From contig OZ282574.1 of NCBI GenBank assembly GCA_965641885.1, positions 2,542,001-2,606,000 of the forward strand: DNA of 64,000 nucleotides, written 5' to 3'. The number at the start of each line of letters is the position of its first letter. Position 1 is the stretch's first letter. The stretch comes from Pseudophaeobacter sp965641885. Lineage in GTDB: Bacteria > Pseudomonadota > Alphaproteobacteria > Rhodobacterales > Rhodobacteraceae. Shown here piece by piece: positions 59,805 to 64,000 of this stretch. The notes beneath the pieces were generated by a model. That model was not told the DNA's origin and ran no database searches. It saw only the letters and a list, made by a program, of their open reading frames with translations. Position numbers and translations under genes: made by a program.

Positions 59805-60365
59805 ATGCCCGCCGTATCAATTTCAGTCCCGGCTTCAATCTCAGCGCGGCTCCCCCACAATGGCGCCCCGCTCCACCGGGTTCTGCTGGTCATACTGGCG
59901 GTTCTTCTGGCCATTACTCTGGCCATTATTCCGGCCCGGCCAGCCTGGGCAACCGGCCTGGACAAGCGCATTGGATGGGAGGTTCATCAGACCGATAAAT
60001 CCTATGATGATCTGTTGCGGGATGTCTTGGTGGCCGTAAAAGCCGAAGGCCTCATTGTGGTCACGCAGGCCGGTCCGACCAGGGCCGCTGCTGCGCGCGG
60101 CATTTCCATTCCCGGCAACCGGGTGATCGGCGTCTTCAACAATGACTATGCAGTGCGGGTTCTGACGCTTTCGACCGCCGCGATGATAGAGGCACCGATC
60201 CGGCTTTACGTCACCGAAGGCGGCGATGGCACTGCCAGTCTGTCCTATAAGAAACCCAGCCATGTCTTCACCCCCTACCTCAATGAGGGCGGCACGCAGC
60301 TGATGCAGATCGCAGCAGAGCTGGACCAGCGCTTTGCCGCCATCGCCCGCGCAGCACGCAACTAA
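59805..60365 (+). CDS. DUF302-family periplasmic protein
   Basis: A 186-residue protein. A hydrophobic segment (about 25-45, VLLVILAVLLAITLAI) before RPAWATG looks like a signal peptide. The DUF302 domain follows: IGWEVHQTDKSYDDLLRDVL, then EAPIRLYVTE and SYKKPSHVFTPYL. DUF302 proteins often appear near sulfur or hydrogen metabolism genes but have no settled function. It stands between soxT and a ThDP enzyme. Confidence 0.82.
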   Translation: MPAVSISVPASISARLPHNGAPLHRVLLVILAVLLAITLAIIPARPAWATGLDKRIGWEVHQTDKSYDDLLRDVLVAVKAEGLIVVTQAGPTRAAAARGISIPGNRVIGVFNNDYAVRVLTLSTAAMIEAPIRLYVTEGGDGTASLSYKKPSHVFTPYLNEGGTQLMQIAAELDQRFAAIARAARN

Positions 60366-60497
60366 CCCCCATCTTTATTGAAGACGGTGCGCGACCACGC
60401 CGCGCCTTCAAACCTTGTCACAGAGCCGTGATATGACTTGCGCCCTCACGCAGAACCCGCGATCTCTTGCGGCAAGAAACAGTGGGATATCTATGAC

Positions 60498-62111
60498 ATG
60501 GCTGACACCCTTCGCGCCGCCGATATACTGGCCCGTCGACTATACGAGGCCGGATGCCGTCACGCCTTTGGCATGCCCGGCGGTGAGGTCCTGACCCTGG
60601 TGGATGCGCTGATCAAGGCTGGCATAAGCTTTCATCTGGCCAAACACGAAAATGCTGCGGGCTTTATGGGAGAAGGTGTCCACCACAGCGATGGTGCCCC
60701 GGTCATTTTGGTGGCAACGCTTGGGCCTGGCGCGCTCAACGGCGTGAATGTGGTGGCCAATGCGCATCAGGACCGGGTGCCAATGCTGGTGTTGACCGGC
60801 TGCGTTGATGCCGCCGAAGAGCAGAGCTACACGCATCAGGTCCTCGACCACCGCGCAGTCTTTGCCCCCCTCACCAAAGCAACCTTTCGGCTGGATGCTC
60901 AGGCCGCTGATCTGATCGCCGACAAGGCCGTCGCCATCGCCTGCGCGGCCCGCAATGGCCCGGTGCATATTGATGTGCCGATCTCGGTCGCGGATAGCCC
61001 TGCCAGAGATCGCGGTGCCCGCCGCGCGCCTGCTGCGCTTACCCGACCAGATGACGCAACACTGGCGCAGGCGCTAGGCTGGCTTGGCGCGGCCCAGCGC
61101 CCGCTCGCCATCGTTGGCCTTGATGCCCTGCAGCAAGAGGCCGCCCACGAGCTGCGCGCCTTCCTTGAGCACTACCAAATCCCCTTTGTCACCACCTATA
61201 AGGCCAAGGGCATCCTGCCCGAGGATCACCCGCTGTGCCTCGGGGCTGCCGGGCTTTCGCCCCTGGCAGACACACACCTGCTGCCATTGGTGCAAAAATC
61301 GGACCTGATCCTTGGCCTCGGGTATGACCCGATCGAGATGCGCCCCGGCTGGCGGAATGTCTGGGACCCGCGGGTGCAACGCATGATAGACATCACACCG
61401 GAGGCCAATACCCACTACATGCATCATGCCAGCCTGGCGCTCATAAGCGCGTTGAAACCTACATTGGCGGCCCTGACCTCCGGCGTCAAAAATACAGCCA
61501 GTTGGCCCTGCGACGCGCCCTCCGCTGCAAAAACCGCATTGATCGCGGCCTTCCCGCATGGGGAAGACTGGGGTCCGGCCGGCGTGATCGCCGAATGCCA
61601 CGCCACCCTGCCCGCAAACACCCTGGCCAGTGCTGACAGTGGTGCTCACCGTATTTTGCTTAGCCAGATGTGGAGCTGCGCAGCACCACGTGATCTGATC
61701 CAGTCCTCGGGGCTCTGCACCATGGGCTGTGCTGTGCCGATGGCAATTGGCCGCAAACTGGCGAACCCAGACCGCCCGGTGGTCAGCTTTTCCGGCGATG
61801 CCGGCTTTCTCATGGTGGCCGGCGATCTGGCCACCGCAGCCGAGCTGGGGGTCGCGCCCATTTTTGTGGTCTTTGCGGATGCCAGTCTGGCGCTGATCGA
61901 CCTGAAACAGCGCCAGCGTCAGCTGCCCAATGCAGGCGTCGATATGGCGCGGCACGACTTTGCTGCCATCGGCCGCGCCTTTGGCGGCAACGGTATAACG
62001 GTACGTAACCGCGCCGAACTGAACAAAGCCCTGACCGAAGCCTTGGCCTCGGACCGCTTCACTGTCATTTCTGCCGAAATCGAACCCGGAGGATATGATG
62101 GACGCATCTGA
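60498..62111 (+). CDS. Thiamine-diphosphate-dependent enzyme (acetolactate synthase-like)
   Basis: A 537-residue enzyme with the three-domain ThDP layout. The catalytic Glu is E51 in KHENAAGFMGEG, the middle domain includes RPLAIVGLDALQQEA, and SFSGDAGFLMVAGDLATAA with VFADASLALIDLKQ is the ThDP/Mg motif. The usual GDG and NN/ND are GDA and AD here, so the metal site is a variant. The substrate (a 2-oxoacid or an acyl-CoA) is not known. A CaiB/BaiF CoA-transferase gene overlaps its end by 17 bases, which suggests a joint CoA-ester pathway. Confidence 0.85.
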   Translation: MADTLRAADILARRLYEAGCRHAFGMPGGEVLTLVDALIKAGISFHLAKHENAAGFMGEGVHHSDGAPVILVATLGPGALNGVNVVANAHQDRVPMLVLTGCVDAAEEQSYTHQVLDHRAVFAPLTKATFRLDAQAADLIADKAVAIACAARNGPVHIDVPISVADSPARDRGARRAPAALTRPDDATLAQALGWLGAAQRPLAIVGLDALQQEAAHELRAFLEHYQIPFVTTYKAKGILPEDHPLCLGAAGLSPLADTHLLPLVQKSDLILGLGYDPIEMRPGWRNVWDPRVQRMIDITPEANTHYMHHASLALISALKPTLAALTSGVKNTASWPCDAPSAAKTALIAAFPHGEDWGPAGVIAECHATLPANTLASADSGAHRILLSQMWSCAAPRDLIQSSGLCTMGCAVPMAIGRKLANPDRPVVSFSGDAGFLMVAGDLATAAELGVAPIFVVFADASLALIDLKQRQRQLPNAGVDMARHDFAAIGRAFGGNGITVRNRAELNKALTEALASDRFTVISAEIEPGGYDGRI

Positions 62112-63324
62112 TCAGCAGCACCCGACCTCACCGCAAAGCCCGCTCTCCCATGGCGCCCTGAAAGGCATCAAGGTCCTGGACCTGTCGCGCATTCTGGCCG
62201 GCCCCACCTGCACACAGTTGCTGGGCGATCTTGGCGCCACGGTTTTGAAAGTGGAAAACCCCAAAACCGGCGGCGACGACACCCGCCAGTGGGGACCTCC
62301 CTACGTGGTGGATGCGCAGGGCAAACAGTCTGATCTTTCCGCCTATTTCATGGCCGCCAACCGCAACAAGCGCTCTATCGCGCTGGATATAGCCACCCCT
62401 GAGGGGCAGGAGATCGTGCACCGGCTGGCGGCTGAGGCCGATATTGTGGTGGAAAACTTCAAACCCGGCGGTCTGGCCAAATACGGGCTGGACTACGCTA
62501 GCATGAAGGACAAGCTGCCAAACCTGATCTATTGCTCGATCTCGGGCTATGGCCAGACCGGCCCCAATTCGCACAAACCCGGCTATGATCTGATGGCGCA
62601 GGGCTATGGCGGCCTGATGTCCCTCACCGGAGAGCCGCAGGGCCAGCCGGTCAAAGCGGGCGTCGGCATCGCCGATGTCATGTGCGGCATGTATGCCACC
62701 ATCGGTGTGCTCGCCGCGCTGCATCACCGGGACCAAACCGGCGAAGGCCAGCAGATCGATCTGGCCCTTGTCGATGCGCAGGTGGCCTGGCTGATCAACG
62801 AGGGCGTTGCCTATCTCAACACAGGCACCCTGCCTCAGCGCCGTGGCAACGAACACCCCAGCATTGTGCCCTATGGCCTGTATGAGACCTCGGATGCCCA
62901 TGTCATTCTGGCGGTTGGCAATGACAGCCAATTCCGCCGTTTCATGGAGTTCCTCGGGCTAGAGGGTCTGGCCGAGGATCCGCGGTTTGCGACCAACCCT
63001 GCCAGATTGCAGAACCGCGACGCGCTGAATGACATTCTGATCCCGGCGCTGCAGCGGTTTACCATGGACGAGGTTATCGCCGGCATGGAGGCCCGCAAGG
63101 TACCCGCAGGCCCGGTGCAGACCCTGGATCGGGTCTTTGCCTCCGATCAGGTTGCCGCCCGCGAGATGGCGATTGAAATGCAGTCCAGCGCCGGGCCGGT
63201 GCAGCTCTTGGGGAACCCGCTGAATTTCTCACGCACCCCCGTCACCTACCGCCATGCGCCACCCCAATGCGGCTCTGCAACAGACGAGGTTCTCGCCGCT
63301 GCAGATCCTTTTGCCGAAAGCTAG
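62095..63324 (+). CDS. CaiB/BaiF-family CoA-transferase
   Basis: A 409-residue type III CoA-transferase. GIKVLDLSRILAGPTCTQLLGDLGATVLKVE is the family opening (about 24-54), the catalytic Asp is D165 in HKPGYDLMAQGYGG, and GEGQQIDLALVDAQ is a conserved block. It moves CoA between carboxylates; the donor and acceptor are not readable. The start ATGATGG lies inside the end of the ThDP enzyme gene, so the two are translationally coupled. A strong terminator follows. Confidence 0.92.
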   Translation: MMDASDQQHPTSPQSPLSHGALKGIKVLDLSRILAGPTCTQLLGDLGATVLKVENPKTGGDDTRQWGPPYVVDAQGKQSDLSAYFMAANRNKRSIALDIATPEGQEIVHRLAAEADIVVENFKPGGLAKYGLDYASMKDKLPNLIYCSISGYGQTGPNSHKPGYDLMAQGYGGLMSLTGEPQGQPVKAGVGIADVMCGMYATIGVLAALHHRDQTGEGQQIDLALVDAQVAWLINEGVAYLNTGTLPQRRGNEHPSIVPYGLYETSDAHVILAVGNDSQFRRFMEFLGLEGLAEDPRFATNPARLQNRDALNDILIPALQRFTMDEVIAGMEARKVPAGPVQTLDRVFASDQVAAREMAIEMQSSAGPVQLLGNPLNFSRTPVTYRHAPPQCGSATDEVLAAADPFAES

Positions 63325-63330
63325 AGCTTA

Positions 63331-63390
63331 AGCAAAGGTATGCCTGAGCAAAGGTGTGCCAGAGCACGGGGCCAGAGCAAAGTGTGCCTG
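63331..63390 (+). repeat. Four degenerate ~16-bp tandem units
   Basis: AGCAAAGGTATGCCTG (63331), AGCAAAGGTGTGCCAG (63347), a shortened AGCACGGGGCCAG (63363) and AGCAAAGTGTGCCTG (63376) follow one another directly after the CoA-transferase stop. Confidence 0.75.
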
Positions 63391-63448
63391 ACCCCCGCCA
63401 GGTCGCTAAAACACGCAGCGCCTCAAACCTGCAATGTTACAAAAACCG

Positions 63449-63488
63449 GCCAGCATCCGCCTCACAAGCGGATGCTGGCTTTTCTTTT
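63449..63488 (+). terminator. Rho-independent terminator
   Basis: GCCAGCATCCGC, a 7-base loop and GCGGATGCTGGC form a perfect 12-bp stem followed by TTTTCTTTT. It ends the ThDP enzyme/CoA-transferase operon. Confidence 0.92.
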
Positions 63489-63670
63489 GCATCAGAAGGT
63501 TACAAAGGCGCGAAAAACCGCCTGACTTTTCAAGGGAATTGGCCAAATACACCGTTTCCTGCACACGCGCCTTCACCAAAGCGCGAGCACCGTCGCATGG
63601 CCCCAACGCCTGGTTTAATCTGACCTCAACTCGACTGACTTCAAACACCACGGCACAGATTGGACCCGCA

Positions 63671-64000
63671 ATGACGCAAGACATTTTTGGACAAGAGACC
63701 AGCCTCACCTGCGCCGCAACGCTGCAAAGCTGGGATGCCGTTCAGATGGGCGTGCTGGCCCATGCGGCCTCAACCGCCGATCATCTGGGAGCGGTTCTGA
63801 CAGCAGCACCCGATTTTGCGCTGGCACAGGCAATAAAGGGGCTGTCGGTGCTGATGCTGGGGCGCTCAGAGCTGATCCCCATGGCGCGCGATGCGCACAA
63901 AAGCGCCAGACTGGGATATGAAGCCGCCCTGCCGCGCGAGCGTAAATATGTCGACGCCCTTGAGGCCTGGCTCATGGGACGTCCGTCGACCTCGATTGCT
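63671..64000 (+). CDS. TPR (TTC38-like) protein, N-terminal part
   Basis: The frame is open from the ATG at 63671 to the window edge (110 residues). AASTADHLGAVLTAAPDFALAQAIKGL and ALPRERKYVDALEAWLMGRP resemble the helical repeats of TTC38-type tetratricopeptide proteins. The rest lies outside the window, so length and function cannot be judged. Confidence 0.7.
   Translation, partial: MTQDIFGQETSLTCAATLQSWDAVQMGVLAHAASTADHLGAVLTAAPDFALAQAIKGLSVLMLGRSELIPMARDAHKSARLGYEAALPRERKYVDALEAWLMGRPSTSIA

Larger units (their letters stand above)
63325..63670. other. 346-base gap with repeats and a terminator
   Basis: It holds degenerate tandem repeats (63331-63390), the CoA-transferase terminator (63449-63488) and presumably the promoter of the TPR protein gene. 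No gene is supported. Confidence 0.5.

Noticed and set aside
61074..61955. 293-codon open frame antisense to the ThDP enzyme
   Set aside because: No motif, no start site, and the sense strand encodes a well-supported enzyme.
60498..62111. Sulfoacetaldehyde acetyltransferase (Xsc), given the nearby sulfur genes
   Set aside because: The usual Xsc neighbours (pta, tau or sulfite export genes) are absent and no Xsc-specific block was recognised.

Overview
The window reads as chromosomal DNA of a marine Rhodobacterales (Roseobacter-group) alphaproteobacterium. Supporting signs are the GapR (DUF2312) protein, an NDUFA12-type complex I accessory subunit, the accB-accC-aat run facing DUF2155, MlaD and NDUFA12 genes, a Paracoccus-type sox cluster, high GC with strong codon bias in most genes, and an RTX metalloprotease. 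No rRNA, tRNA, CRISPR array, insertion sequence or prophage was seen.

Layout. 0-10 kb: housekeeping genes (EAL remnant at the edge, M48 peptidase, flavin oxidoreductase, PIN protein, RlmI-like rRNA methyltransferase, glnE) and a small operon of ChrR-like cupin, FAD oxidase and TetR regulator. 10-12 kb: a secreted serralysin-type protease with a nidogen-like insert. 12.7-18.7 kb: a signalling island in which an orphan periplasmic solute-binding protein is bracketed by two histidine kinase/response regulator pairs, one kinase having a TorS-like layout. Arrays of short tandem repeats lie on both sides of it. 19-20.7 kb: gapR and small unknown genes. 21-23.4 kb: a persulfide/thiosulfate operon (metallo-beta-lactamase persulfide dioxygenase-like protein, two-part YeeE/YedE permease, DUF442 sulfur transferase). 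23.6-29.9 kb: an orphan FliM/FliN-like protein, a transporter-fused sensor kinase operon with its receiver protein, and a ScfR-like regulator. 30-37.8 kb: a branched-chain-amino-acid-type ABC transporter (five genes), an acyl-CoA synthetase and a divergent PAS-LuxR regulator. 37.9-48.9 kb: accBC, aat, cell-envelope and complex I genes, VOC and RidA proteins, clpX, clpP, a GlxA-type regulator and a regulated methyltransferase. 49.3-59.6 kb: soxDCBAZYXWV on the minus strand, divergent from soxS, soxR and a soxT-like permease. 59.8-64 kb: DUF302 protein, a ThDP enzyme coupled to a CaiB/BaiF CoA-transferase, and the start of a TPR protein.

How the parts work together. The sox cluster encodes a complete SoxXA-YZ-B-CD thiosulfate oxidation system with its thiol delivery proteins (SoxV, SoxW, SoxS). 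SoxR is an ArsR repressor with the two cysteines expected of persulfide sensors. Perfect ATTC-N8-GAAT sites lie in front of soxX, soxB and soxC, and near-matches lie between soxV and soxS and in front of the separate persulfide operon 36 kb away, so one sulfur-responsive regulon may cover both loci.

The least explained parts are the dual two-component system around the solute-binding protein and the many short direct repeats (period 10-22 bp) in the non-coding gaps. All functional calls rest on reading the sequence; no database search was run.
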